Shown in pieces: positions 44,150 through 59,100 of a stretch of DNA of 64,000 nt (position 1 is its first letter; each line of letters opens with the position of its first letter). The notes under the pieces were generated by a model that did no database searches, was not told where the DNA came from, and saw only the letters and a list, made by a program, of their open reading frames with translations. Position numbers and translations under genes: made by a program. The DNA is from Primulina eburnea (taxonomy: Eukaryota > Streptophyta > Magnoliopsida > Lamiales > Gesneriaceae): positions 34,957,913 through 35,021,912 of the forward strand of contig NC_133106.1 in the NCBI RefSeq assembly GCF_022965805.1, read 5' to 3'.

Positions 44150-47100
44150 ATGTGGCTGGCAATGCATTCAATTAAAACTCGGTATCATATTTTCTGGTGC
44201 CTGTTGTCTGGATATGTTTCAGTATTTGTTCTCTCCCAGTCATTGAGCAGGTCTGACGAACCGGCATTCATGTTGGGAGGATCAGATGATCGATGTTCAC
44301 CGGGTGAAACTCAAACCACAGCCATTACCCAGTTTCAGAAATCCAGATTTTTTAACCTTTATGATAATTACCTCTCTTGTGAGGAATTGAAAGGAGTTGG
44401 TTCATTCAACACCACCTGTTTTCTCAATTCGAATCTGTATACGAATTCTGATATTTATGTAGTTGGCGCTGGAAATCTGGAGATACTTCCTTATGTACAA
44501 ATTGTTTGTCCAATAGAAGGCTGTACTATAAGTTTTAATTTATCAGGCAATGTCAAAGTTGGTGAAAATGCTTCCATAGTTGCTGGAACTGTTGTTTTTT
44601 CTGCTCTCAGTCTGGCTTTGGAGTTTAATTCTTCTCTGAATACCTCTGCATTAGGCGGATTACCACCTTCTCAGACCAGTGGAACACCAGTTGGCTATGA
44701 TGGAGGTGGTGGGGGGCATGGTGGGCGGGGAGCATCCTGTCTGAAAACTAATGTCACAAACTTCTGGGGTGGAGATGTCTATGCATGGACAACTTTATCT
44801 AAGCCATGGGCTTATGGTAGTAATGGCGGTGGCACGTCAGATGACCACAAATTTGGGGGAAATGGTGGCGGGCGTGTCTGGCTTGATGTGAAAGATGTTC
44901 TTCATATAAATGGATCTGTACTGGCAGAAGGTGGGGATGGAGGTTCACTTGGAGGTGGTGGATCAGGTGGAAGTATTGTTGTACAAGCTCCAAAACTGTG
45001 AGCAAACTTCCTGCTTAAACTTTATACTTCTGATGTCACTATATTTGTATTCTTTTTGGCTGGTTTTCTTACTTCTTGATTGTGAATAATTTCAATATGC
45101 AAATTGGGCCCGTCTCACGTAACCTGCAAACCTCAAATCATATTTCATGAACAAATTTGTTGGCAAAACATGTATACACCGATTTTTCAATGTCAGTTTC
45201 ATGATATTAATTAGGTGCTATCCTGAGAGTGCATATCAGTATTTCATCAATGTTTTTTTGAACTTGTCATTCTTTTTGTTAATTTTATGTTTACCAATAA
45301 GACTTCAAGTTGTTAAGCTTAACACTTAAATAAAAAAATGTTCATTGTGTTGGAAACACCTGTATATTTTGATTGGTGGAAATTTAGTTTTTTTGCAGGT
45401 TATATTTGTAAAGTTTAGGTAAATAATTGAGAAAAAGAAAGACGCATTGTAAATGATGAAAAATGACTATGGTTATCTTGCAATATGGAACTTGCATACT
45501 TTGGAGCCCTATTTTTTTAATTCTCTTCAGCATAGTTGTCAATCGCGCATAGCGCCTCATAGCGCAAAGGTTGCCCGTGGCTATAGCGAATGGCGTAGCG
45601 AGGGTTATTTGAAAGTAAAGCGCCACAAGTATTTAAATTTATAATATATAGCATATATTAACATCAATTCAAAAATTTTAATTTCCAGCATAATTTTCCA
45701 TAACTTTATTTCTAAAATACTAAAACCTGTAATTATTTTAAGTTTTTCATTGAAATATCTAGAAGACACAAAAATAAAACAAGAAATGCAGAAAAATATA
45801 ATTTCCAGCAAAAACCTAAGTAATTACATGCCAAAAAAGCCAAAATTAGAAAAAAAAGGACAGAAAAAAATAAACATGTAGCTTCGCTTTGCAATAGCGC
45901 CGCTATTTCAGCTATCGCGATTGTCGTTATAGTGCCAATAGCGAGGATAGCGAGCGCTATTGCAAAGTCCATGGCGCGTAGCGATCCGTAGCGTTGTGGT
46001 GTCGCTTCGCCATGCTATTCGCTATAGCGAGGGCTACGGGGGCTATTGACAACTATGCTCTTCAGTGCAATTTTTTAAAGAATTACTTTTTCAGTTTGAT
46101 CTCACAGCCAATGTTTTTTAGAAATTCCAAGCTTCATCTGGGAATTTCAGGGCATTATACGCACCTACTATTTATTCAAATAGTTCATACCAGTACCTCA
46201 GGATTAAATGACTTTTACACTCCTTTCAGAAGTGCTGGAAACTATCAGAAACTGATAGTCTTATAATATTCTTAGTTATAGTTATCACTTGGTATTTACC
46301 TAATTATGTGTCTCGAAGATTCTATTTCTTTAGGTAGCACTGTACACATTAAAATTGTTAATTTGATACTGTACGAGTGTTGGTGATATGCATTGACTGG
46401 ACAGGAAGGGCTTTGGTATTATCAGTGCTTCGGGCGGGCTGGGACTTGGTGGAGGTGGAGGTGGTAGGATATCAATGAACTGTTACAGCAAACAAGAGGA
46501 TGTAAAAGTCACAGTGCATGGTTTGTGCACAACAACCCATCTCTTGCCTGTCTATTATAGATGCTAATACCCGATTGTTGGCTTAACACTTTAGCATTTT
46601 ATGATTGTTGAGACTTCTTTTTCTTGTAGAATTTTTTAAGGTAATGGTTTTGACATGGTGGAAAGTCACCTGAAAAAACTTGTACATCTGTTATTCAGTG
46701 ACATGATGAATTGTGGTGTATTTCATCACTAATTTTCTTGCTTCTTGAGAGTCGTTATTCTCATCCTTGGATAATACCATAAGATATTTACTTTTGAGTA
46801 TGAGTATTTTGTGTGTTACTTTTAACTAAGAAAAATGAAGCATCTAAATGAGGAACCCATTCTATATGTATGAGAAAAAAATCATGGTTATGCTTGGATT
46901 CATTTCTTAGTCCTTTTCCATTTTAAAAAATGAAATCAAACATAACAATTTACACTTTTTTCTCCAAAATCTATTCTCCTTCGACATTATTTTCTTACAT
47001 TATTGTTAATTTTAAACGAAATTTTCACTACTGCCACTAAATACTTCATCGTCATGTTATTTCTGGTTCAATTAACAATTTTTGAAAATTTCAAACATAC

Positions 47101-50100
47101 ACTGCACTTTATCAAAAATTGTATCTCTCTTATAAGAGATTACTAAAACACATTTTTAAAATGACGTGATTTCTAGAATGCATTTTTAAGAAGTATTTTT
47201 TTTTCAAAAAACACTAAAATCAGATCCAGACATAGCTTCACATCTTTGTTCGGCAATCAATAGAATATATGCAGGGAGAGAACATTTCACGAATATGATT
47301 AAAATCATAAAGTCATGGAAAGTGGCTGCTACTCCTAAATTTTTGACACGTGTCTTTGCACCTTTTGTTTATCCCTTGCTAAATTTTAAATGACTTCAGT
47401 GGCATGCTTGGAATGTGATAGTGATCTGTCTACTATTTTTTAGTAGTGTTGTTACAGTTATTTATTTTTGTATGTTTCATGTAAATATTCTTTTTTTAGT
47501 GGATGTAAATATTCTTTTAAGTAACAGATATTAGTACTGGTTTTTGCCTAAGTCTCTTGCTTGATTTGTTTTCTATGTGGTAGGTGGGTACAGTATCGGT
47601 TGTTCTTGGAATGGTGGGGCGGCAGGTACTTACTTTGATGCATCTGTGCTGAGTTTACGTGTTGACAACGACAATGTGACCACAGAAACAGAAACACCTT
47701 TACTGGATTTTTCTACTAGCCCATTGTGGACAAATGTTTATATTGAGAACAATGCAAAAGTTTTGGTTCCTCTCCTTTGGACAAGAGTTCAGGTCCTCAA
47801 TCATACTCTTTTCCCAATGTATCTAAAGTTTTGAGTGTATATGTGCAAGAAATTGATAGGTAGTTGATGGTAATGTCGTGTAGTTATACATATTTATATA
47901 CATATGTTCGGCACCTTTTAATTGATATATAAATGTACGCAAAAGTGCACAGAAACAAAAAGACAAACAACTTCTATACTTATCTTGTAAATTAATTGCA
48001 TATTATAAAGATGTTGTGATTTACTCTGACTATATGGCTTCTCTGTGCATAAATAATGGAAAAAATGTGGCTTTTTTTTTACGGCCTATGCTCATAACCA
48101 CATCAGACAACATCAGTGTCCCAGTCATACTTTTTGGTAATGAATTAAGTTTTTGACAATTTTTTTGAAACTCATCATTTTGAAGGTGAGAGGTCAGATA
48201 AGCCTGTACAATAGAAGCAGCATAATCTTTGGATTGCATGATTTTCCGGTATCCGAATTCGAGCTTGTTGCAGAGGAACTTCTAATTAGTGATTCCATAA
48301 TAAAGGTAAAAGAGTTGCGCTTGTTGTGTATCCTTTAACAACTGCTAACATCAGCAGTTTATTGGTTTAGTTTTTATCATTATTAATTTGCACAACAAGA
48401 TCCCTAAATTGGTAACTTAATCTTTCAAGAAATCACATTTCCGAATGTTCATCAATGTTGGGCATCATTAGATAATAAGAAACGCAAAATGAGGTTCTCT
48501 TTGCACTTTGCACCAGTAATGTGCTATTTCTGTTTTTTTTTTCCTTTTATTGTTTGTTCTTTTCAAAAGCAATAAAGATAACCTTCATAGACAGCTATTC
48601 TAGAGCAGGAATGCATCAGCTGGTATAGCTTCACTTGAGACTAACCGAAGGGGTGTTTTAGCTCAAAGTCTCAAACCTTACAAGTTGGGACATGAACTGG
48701 AATTGTTTCATTTTTGGTGCCCTCAAAAGTTAATAGTATATAATAGGTGAACAGGAGGAAGTTTATGCATCATTTGAAAAAAAATGGACGTACGACGGAA
48801 AAATTTGTTGCCTTTCTTTGTTGTTGCCTTGATTTGGTGTGATTCATTTTGGAAGAACTTTGAATTTTCTGGGCATATTGTCCATGAGATGAAAATACAC
48901 TTTTACCATCTTTAGCTATTTGCATATGATTATAAGACTCCCTGTATAGTGACAGATAATTGTTTTGTTTTGTGCCAATGAAGGTCTATGGTGCTTTTAG
49001 GGTATCTGTAAAAATGTTACTCATGTTAAACTCTCAAATCCGAGTTGATGGTGGTGGAAACTCAGATGTTGCCATCTCGGTTCTTGAAGTAAGAAATCTT
49101 GTTGTTCTGAAGGTAATAATTAAATGCTGTTTCATTAACTTGAGATGTGTCTTGTTCTAAATTATTGTTGATTATGCAGCCACAATTACTTTCTCTACTC
49201 CAAACAATTTGTTGCAGAATAACTCTGTCATCATTTCAAATGCAAACTTGGCTCTATATGGTCAAGGTCTTTTACAGCTAACTGGTCAGGGTGATGCAAT
49301 CAAAGGCCAAAGACTTTCCTTGTCACTTTTTTATAATATTACCGTAAGTTATAAATCATAGTTATGTTTGTTTTCTTTCATTTGTTCTGCTTAAGATACA
49401 TGAGATCAGGTTGCCATTTTTTTTATCATAGCTTAACATCTATCTGGCCATAAACAAAATCTGAAGATTGAAACATGTCTTTTATAAGCAAAATGATTTA
49501 TTAATATTTTAGCTGTTAGTTAGGTTTAGTCTTGACTACAAAAACACCCTCCCAGATGTTGGAATAGTTTCAAATGCACCCCTATCCTTACAAGAAATCT
49601 TTAGGGGTTCTATAATTTTGCGTTCTCAGGTTTGCTATAAATTTTTAGGGGTTCTATAATTTTGCGTTCTCAGGTTGTCAATGTAAGCAATGTGCTTGAC
49701 GTAAGGGCACCCATCAGGTTTCTAACAATTATAATTTTAAATTATTACTAACTTGCTCCCTTACGGTTGAAAATTGTGGCGACACCCCATATTCGATGTA
49801 AATATTCTAAGTTGGAAAACAAAAGCGGTGATGACATAACACTTTTTTAGGATAATGACGGACGACCATAAGGAGTGTTGATTAAGGTTCACCTACTGAG
49901 GTGTTGCAATAATTTAAACTCGGGGAAGTATTTTGTTAATTGATCAAACTTTAAAGGGTTATGTTGCCATCAACCTTTTATTTCAATATTGTAGTTGCTT
50001 TGCTGGATTCCCTCCCGCAATCTTTTGAATTATCATTCTCTCATGTTTCTTTACTGACATCTGATTTTGCATAACTGCCATAGAATATGATTTATGAGTG

Positions 50101-53100
50101 GTATATCTCACCCCCCTTGGCATTTGAAACTGTTATTGGTTTTTACAATAGGAGAAGGCACCTCGTGTGCATAATTTATGTATAGCTTCTATTATACTCG
50201 GAAAGGTTAAGCTCCTTCTATTGAATCCATCCGAAAAATGTTGGCATAAATATCAGTTCATTTGAAAAGATTATTGGCATTCTCCCTTTTCATGTAACTT
50301 TTTTTCATTTCCATTGATCATTTCTCTATTTCTTTAATTTAAGTATCCGCTGTTTTAATTCTTCAAAAAACTTGTATGTTAGGTTGGCCCTGGATCTTTA
50401 CTTCAAGCTCCATTGGATGATGATGACAGTAGAAGCTTGTAAGAAAATTGCTTGCATTTGATTGCTCAGTGTGAATTAATTTGATTATATTCTACTATTT
50501 GCAATTCCAATCACATTTTATTATTGTTAATTAGGGTGACTAGATCTCTTTGTGGGAGTTCGACATGCCCAATTGATCTGATAACTCCGCCAGATGATTG
50601 TCATGTTAATTACACATTGTCGTTCTCTATGCAAGTAAGCGAAACTATTTTGTTCCATCAACTTTCACATGCAACCGCTTTCACACTTGTGGTGATGTGA
50701 AGTTTGCGAAACTGCTTACCAGATATCAATTTCCTTCTTTTTCCATTCTAATTAATTTGTACTCCTGAATAGCAGCCTGTTGATGCTCTTGATCGTGAAA
50801 TTTAGTCACTAAATTGACGAGGTTCAATTTTTTGCTGCATCTTACTAATTCTGCTCGTACAGGTTTGTCGCGTTGAAGATATTCTGGTGAGTGGAATTAT
50901 AAAAGGAAGTGTTGTTCACATACACAGGGCAAGGACCATCATCGTGGACAATAACGGCACAATAACAGCATCAGAATTAGGTATTTGTCTTTACTTCTCG
51001 CTGGTTGAATGACTTGATTTTTATTTTCTGACATGATGGTAATCCTAGCCCTTTTGATTCTATTCCTTCTCTTACGTTCTAGCATTGAGATTTGTGAGGC
51101 CTCATATATGAAAAATATCTGAAATGCAAAAAAAAATGAAAAATATCTTCATAGTTTCTCATAATGCATGCTTCACAGGTTGCAAAACTGGTGTTGGGAG
51201 GGGTAACTACTCAAATGGAGCCGGTGCCGGTGCCGGACATGGTGGGAGAGGTGGATCAGGATTTTTCAATGGCATTACGAGTGAAGGTGGTTGCAAATAT
51301 GGAAGCGCTGATCTTCCTTGTGAGTTGGGTAGCGGAACCGCGAGCATTAATAAATCTGACGGATATGTGGCTGGTGGTGGGATGATAGGTTAGCATTTTA
51401 ACTCCCTGAGCCTCTCTCTTACATTTATTGCGATGAAGAAACTATTTTTGGTTTTATTGATTTCCTTATTTTCATACTTTGGGCCAAAGAAGTTGTTTCA
51501 TACTCGGCTGCAATATGAATTGATTTCTAAACCATTTGGGCGACTTTATATAACTTGTTGAGTGATAAAAATAACGAAATTACAGGCACTTAAAAAAGAA
51601 TTTCATTTCTAACATTCTTTATACGTGCCTGTAATTTCATTATTTTTATTGCTCAACAAGTTGTAGAAAGTCTGCCCGATGGTATTGAAGTTAATTTTTT
51701 CTCTCTCTAAATATCAGATATTTATGAACTGTTGTGGCTTTAATATGTTTTATCACACCAACTTATCCTATCAATACCCGTGCCATGTCTCAAAAATAAA
51801 GGTTGGGTGCCAATAGATTTGTATGAAGAGCTTGTCTTATCCTCTAAATCTATATTTTATCATCATCAAGAAGTATCATCTCTGAGTAAAAACAAGATTT
51901 CTAGCATTATGATTGACTAAAATCAGAGTCCATATCACTTCTCAATTTTACGGTTATATTCATTTTAATGTTATCTTTGATAAGTTTCATATATATATTT
52001 TGCAAAAGGATATGGATCTAATTCCCTCATATGGAAGTATAAACTGAAATCCGAGTCAATGGTTTGATGTTGGGCATTGGTTTCTTCTGAATATGTAGGC
52101 CTGAATAAAAGGTTGGGAACATGCATTTTCCATTGTATCGGTGCTTTTATGCTCAAGGCTTAGTGACGACTTAGAACCACATTCAAATAATTAAACATTA
52201 TACATCTTTCATGTCTTTGTATGTTGCGTGAATAAATGGGACACAAACAAATCTTTTCCTTTGCTCTGTATCATTGATCATCTATGTCCTTGCATTTGAT
52301 CATGTAACTGATGGTAACCAGTTATCCTCTTTATGCCCCATAGTGATAGGATCTAGACAATGGCCACTTCAAAAGCTTGACAACTACGGGTTTATCAGTG
52401 CTGATGGCCAAAGTTGTCATAATCCGGCTCGCAACCATAATGGTACTCTTGTTGGTGGACTTGGTGGAGGTTCTGGTGGGACTATTCTTCTTTTTCTTCA
52501 ATCTCTGTCACTCGCAAAGAACTCCTCTTTCTCTGTGCTAGGAGGCTATGGTGGCATTTTGGGTGGGGGTGGAGGTGGTGGTGGAAGAATTCATTTTCAT
52601 TGGTCTAAGATAGCGGTTGGAGAGGAATATATTCCTCTCGCATCTGTGGATGGCACCATTGAATTAAGGTATGATAATTCTTGCTGGGAAGCTTGGTTTT
52701 TGCATTGACCTTAATTTTTTCTAGTGGACAATCATGTGATAACCAGTTACTCAGAATGTCGTTGTTGGGAACTTATGATTGTGTTGCCTTCCTTCGCATG
52801 CTTCGTTTTTCTATTTTTGGAGAATCGGTTTGTTTACTTCAGTGTTCTATAAAGCGCGCGAATTGGTTTGTTTACTTTAGTGTTCCATAAATCACGAAAA
52901 ATCGCTAAGCGTGAAGATAAAGTTTCGATTCGGACTAAAGCGTGGAAAAAAACGATCAACCTAAGGTTGACCACTTTGAGCACTTGAGCTCGAGAAAGTG
53001 TGATTAAACGCGATGGAGCGTGAGCTTTTAGATAAAATTTTAAGTTAAGATTTAATTTTTTTTTCAATTTTAAGCAATGTTTTTTTTTAAAGTTTACTTT

Positions 53101-56100
53101 TTAAATTTATATATTAAATAATTGATAATATAAATTTTTAAACAAAAAATGCTAAGACACCAAAATAATAGTAAATTTTTTTCTAAGATTTATACATTTA
53201 TTCTTAAATTTGTGTGTTTATATATTTTTTAATCTATTAATTGACTTGATATAATAAAAATTATAATAAAAACTAAAAATTCTTTTTCATGCTTAATCTT
53301 GTACTAAACTCGTTTAAGTATGTGAAGCTTGAAGCTTGACCTCAATGCATCATCACGCTTTGCGCTTTATTAGAACCCTTGTTAACTTTGGTGTGGCTGC
53401 TTCTTTTCTAATTTCGACTTTTTGAATATATTACTTTTGATCACATTTGATACATATTTTTGCTTGCCAGTAATACTTTTGTTTCACCGAAAAATGTCGG
53501 CAAGTACATGTTTTTTGTTGGTTAGGATATTTTTTCATGTTCAGGGTGTATTAACTTTTGAAATACCAGTAAAGATGATTTCAGAAATAGTATATCAGTT
53601 CATTAATGTATAAGATTTGTTTCTGTTATGTTCAAATGTAGTTTCACAGGCCAACTTTTAAATAATCACAAATAATTGTTGATTGAACTGTATGTTTTGG
53701 TTGCTGCTCGTCGTGTATTTGTTGCTTTATTGCTCCAGCTATTTTAGTGTAACATATTTTCGAAATCTGATAGAGATTCTAGAATAGGGGTGTTTAATGT
53801 CAAAGTTCATGGTATTTTGAGTGTGAATATTTATTACTCTCATTCTTTAGCAGGATGTAACGACGCTGCAGAAAAAAAACAGACATTGCATCGGTTTTCA
53901 TTGAAATGTGTTTACATTACTATCATAATTCCTTTACATTGTCTAACAGTGGTGGTGCTGGGAGTGGAGATGGACTTCGTGGGGAGAAGGGTACCATTAC
54001 GGGGAAGCAATGCCCCAAAGGCCTGTATGGTACATTCTGTACAGTATGTTCTTCATTCTCACTATCTTCTCCTGTACATTTTGTCAGTTGTGCGTATATT
54101 GCCTGAAGGAGGAAAAGAACAAAAAAAGAATGTCATATTAAGGAGAAAAAAGGAAGTTCCCAGATGTAGTCATTTTTCTTTCTCATTTATTACTACTTAT
54201 GATTGGATAAATTGGCAGGAACATGGTCTTTTTCTTGTTTTCTTGATTTGAGAAAACAAATTTCATTTAAATTATCCAAGCTGGAATATTCTGTTCTGTT
54301 GGCAGCTGTTCTCCTTTCCTTCAATTTGTTGAAACAAACTAAGCTTTCTATAATTGGATAATATCAAGGCGTGGGTGGCTATTAAAGGAGATAAAGAAGA
54401 AGTTTATTTATTAAATCCAAGATGTCATTATTTTATCCAGTTGAGAGACAGAGGGTTAATCATTTATTTTTGGCTACCAAGTTGTGGGCATTTTTGTTTT
54501 CATTTATTCTATGCCTAACAAACCTCATATACCTAACAATTTCTGGTGTATCATTCTTAACTAGGTATGGTTGATCCTCACACTGGACTTGCAGAGTATA
54601 TGCATATAAAGTTCAATCTGCACACTTATTGCTTTTATAAAAAACGTTGGCATGAAATTGGACTGACATTGTTTGCTTGTTAAAATTGTGTTAGGGTTTA
54701 TTTTGTGCTGGTTATATTTTCACTACAATGCATGCTGTAGAAAATATTTGAGTTTTTAGGTCATGTGTTTGAATTTCTTTATATGGGCTGTATTATAGGA
54801 GTGCCCTGTCGGAACGTACAAGGATGTTGAAGGATCTGATCCAAATCTTTGTAGGACTTGTTCCCTTGAGCTCCTTCCCGCTCGTGCTTATTATATATAT
54901 ATGAGAGGTATCGTGGTGAATGATAAAAAATTTCATGTGGGATCTATCTCTGCTTTTTTACTGCACAAACTTGGTTAATTTCTGCCACTTACACTACAGA
55001 TGGGATGAAATACTGCAGGTGGAGTCACCCAATCACATTGTCCTTATAAATGCATATCTGACAAATACAGAACATCTAAGTGCTACACACCTTTTGAGGA
55101 GCTGATATATACATTTGGTGGCCCCTGGCCTTTTTCCTTACTCCTGTTGTGTGTTGTCATGCTCCTAGCTTTATTGTTAAGTACTCTAAGAATCAAACTG
55201 ATTGGATCAGGAAACTCATATGACAGTGCGAATTCTCTCGAACATCATTCTGACAATCGTTTTCCTTATCTACTTTCATTATCTGATGTAAGCATATCCC
55301 TCCTATTGCGTGGTTTAGTTACAGTTTTTTTCTGGTCAGTGCTTTATCTATGCTAATACCTTTTTGTTATTGCATTGCTTACACTTCAGGTTCGTGGTTC
55401 CCGAGCAGAAGAAACTCAGAGTCATGTACATAGGATGTATTTTATGGGTCCAAATACGTTTAGAGAACCTTGGCATCTCCCATACTCTCCCCCCTCAGCA
55501 ATATTTGAGATTGTGTAAGAATGAATACATATAAACATAAAATCTGTAACCATGAATACATGTTGAAAGATGTTCTTTTTAATTGAAATTTATTATATAT
55601 CAGCCTTTTGGTTTTCTTTCTACCCACCCAATATTAATTATTTACGGCACACTCGGTGCCAATTGGCTATTGGTGATATTCCCTATATAAGTAACTGCAG
55701 TCTCTTGAAATCCAGCTAATGACACTGGATCTGTTGAAGTACATTTTTTATCTTCATTTTTTAGTATATAGTGTTTTTTTGTTTGGATTTTGATTTCTAA
55801 ATGCAATCAACAGTTAATAAGTGGAAAATTGAAAAAGTTACCAAGATCATTTACAATTTATACAGGGTCTTCTATCTCTATTCTCTTCATCATCATAGAA
55901 TTCTATAGTCACCTGAAATTGTATTTTCTTTGACTACCAGGTATGAAGATGCTTTTAACAGATTCATAGATGAGATAAACTCTGTTGCCACGTATGAATG
56001 GTGGGAAGGGTCAGTACATAGCATACTTTCGGTCCTCGCATATCCCTGTGCCTGGTCCTGGAAACAGTGGCGTAGGAGAAATAAAATACAGCGGCTTCAG

Positions 56101-59100
56101 GAGTTTGTCAAGTCTGAATATGACCATTCTTGTCTCCGTTCTTGCCGATCACGTGCTCTGTACAAAGGAATGAAGGTTAGAATAATTGAACATCATGGAT
56201 ACATTTCTTTTGGATAAACTCTATAACTATCCATTTATTTGCCAAAAAAATTGAAGGACAATTTTGAAAGTAGCTTTCAGTGTCTGATGTTTGGTACAAA
56301 ACTGATAGGTTGCTCTGTTTTAAATCAGTCGAGGAGCTGATCTATTGAATTAGTTAAACAGAGTTACTTTGTTGAAATTTCCTTGATATGGTGATATATT
56401 TGTCAATGAACTATTTGGCAAATGGGAAATTGTTCAGCATCATCTGTTAACATGCAATGCATATAATAGTTCTTTTGGTAGTGCATAGGATATAGTAGAT
56501 TATTCTGTTTTAAATTGGTAGTTTTCCAAGAATTCGGGGGTTACACAAACTAGTTACTTATAGAAAGGAAGGGGAAATGTGTAATTCACTTCCCAAAACA
56601 TCTCTCCGTCCTTTTCCCTTTCCTCTATTTGTCGGTGTTTTCCCCTCTTCATCTTCGATTGTAGAAGCAAAACACTAGCTTGACAGAAGGGTTGAAGATG
56701 TGTTGTGCCTCAGTTCATGAGTTTACAAGCTCAAAATTAATTTTTAAATATATTTAATATTTCCAATCATGAACCATACCTATGATTTGAACTTGCGAAC
56801 ATATTCATGAATGAAATTTGTTAATACAATCTGTGATTGGGAACCCGCTCATGACCTGAGCTCAAGAGCTTTTTCGATTCCGATCTCATGAAAATTTGTA
56901 AGCTCAACTGGTTACTCCTCGCAGGCCAATGCTTTAAAATCAACAGAATATTCATTGCCATACGCTAAAGTGGATTTTGTGCTTTCATATTTTATTCTTG
57001 AAAATTTAGTTCATATTTTTTTAACAAGGTCAAGTATTGCAGGTTGGGGCAACACCTGACTTGATGGTTTCATATATTGATTTTTTCCTTGGTGGTGATG
57101 AGAAACGTTTGGACATGGTAACCAGCATACGGAAAAGATTTCCTATGCGAATTATTTTTGGCGGGGATGGTAGTTATATGTCACCATATAATCTATACAG
57201 TGACACATTATTGACAAATCTCATTGCCCAGGTAATCTGAATGTTCTTTATTTTATAGACTGCATTCAGAAATCTATGACATTAGATCAGCAAAAATAGT
57301 TACATGTATTGGCTTCTAATGTGTGCTGATCTATAATTTAGCATGTACCTTCAACTGTCTGGAATCGCCTGGTTGCTGGTTTGAATGCTCAGCTGAGGAC
57401 AGTGAGGCATGGGTCTATTCGCACCTCTTTACTTCCCGTTATGAATTGGCTTAGGAGCCACGGAACACCCCAACTTGAGTTTCACGGGGTCAAAGTTGAG
57501 CTTGGGTGGTTCCAAGTCACAGCCAGTGGGTATTACCAGTTGGGTATAATTGTGGTGGCTGGAGATTATAGTCTATATGATCTTCAGCAGTCCGAGTGTT
57601 TGGAACGCAGCGATTCATTCGCCAGGTAGTACCATATGAGTCCATAATCAAATTATTATTCTACCTCAAATGAAGGATGTGTAGTGAAAATTCAAGAGCT
57701 AATTAGTTCTCAATCTTGATTTACATTATAGGCAAAGGATTAATTCGACTTGTCTAGTTTCTAGTTTCTAGTGGGCCTTTGTTTGGAAGGGAAAAAATCT
57801 TGATTTACATTAAAAGCTTCTGTGGCTCTTGTTTCTACTCAAATACTGAGTAATTATGTTTTTGATTGGGTGCCAGAAAGTGATATTGGAATTCTAAGTG
57901 TTAAATAACCTACTTGCGATCACGTATCTCTACTTTATTTTTTGGCACAATCTTTCAGGAACTTTGCTGCTGGGACACAAAGTAGTGTCAAGCTATCAGA
58001 AGAGAGTCAGGTTTACAATAACCATTTGTTATCGCGCAAAAGGATTACTGGAGGATTCAATGGTGGTATAATAAATGAAGCTTCCTTAAAATCACTGGTG
58101 TATAAGAGGGATTACCTCTATCCATTTTCTATGCTATTGCTCAACACTCGGCCTGTTGGCCGACAGGTACACAAAATACGTGACTTGCTGGTTGGCCTAA
58201 TTTTTCCTATATGATGTTAACTTGCCTATGTGTTTCAGGAGACTGTGCAGCTTATGATTACTATCGTGCTCTTGGCCGACCTTTTGGTTACTCTTCTTAT
58301 GCTGTTTCTGTTCTACTGGATATCTCTTGGGGCTTTTCTAGCTGTGCTTCTTATCCTTCCCCTATCTCTGCTCTCTCCCTTTCCAGCAGGCTTGAATGCC
58401 TTATTCAGTAATGGACCTAGAAGAGCTTCACTTGCTCGTGTTTATGCCTTGTGGAATGCTAGCTCAATCTCAAACATTGTAAGCGTTGATTTGCAGTCAT
58501 TCAAATTTAATTAAACAACTGCATTCAGTTTTACCTGAGAAAATGTGAAAAGAAAGTGATGAGAAAAGGCATGGAAAGGTCGAGACAAGAAACTGAAAAT
58601 GCACTGCAAATTACTGGCTAAGATTCTCCCTGTTTACCAACTTAGAGACTCAGTTTAATTCACTTGACTGCTAATATCTACTTCAATTTTTCATTGTTTT
58701 GACTGGGTCACTTGCAAATTCTGATACTGGTTGTTTCTAACATACTAATGTTGTCTATTGTGTCTTCCAATGATGTTTTGCTGAAAACATGGTCTACTTT
58801 GTTTCTGTATCTTGCTTTCAAATCGATGCTAATCAAGTATTGTTTAAGATCTTATAAACTTAGGGGTAGGTAGCCGCAAGTATATGGAAAAATAAAATTC
58901 AGTATCATCTTCAAAGCAGAGGTATAGTTACTTCCGAAGGTTTAAAGCGAAAATGTACACATGTTCCATGGTTTTAGATGGATACTGGTTCATGCCAGTT
59001 AATTTACTTGGTTTATGGTGAAAAATGAAAGAGCAAGATATGGCCTTGAATAACAAGTTAATTTTCCAAGTGATGGCAGCATTTTCTGGCTGTGAACTAC

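Noticed and set aside
53790..54251. 153-codon frame near exon 12 of the glycine-rich gene
   Set aside because: Runs through intron sequence in a different frame; exon 12 (53950-54043) is supported by phase and homology.
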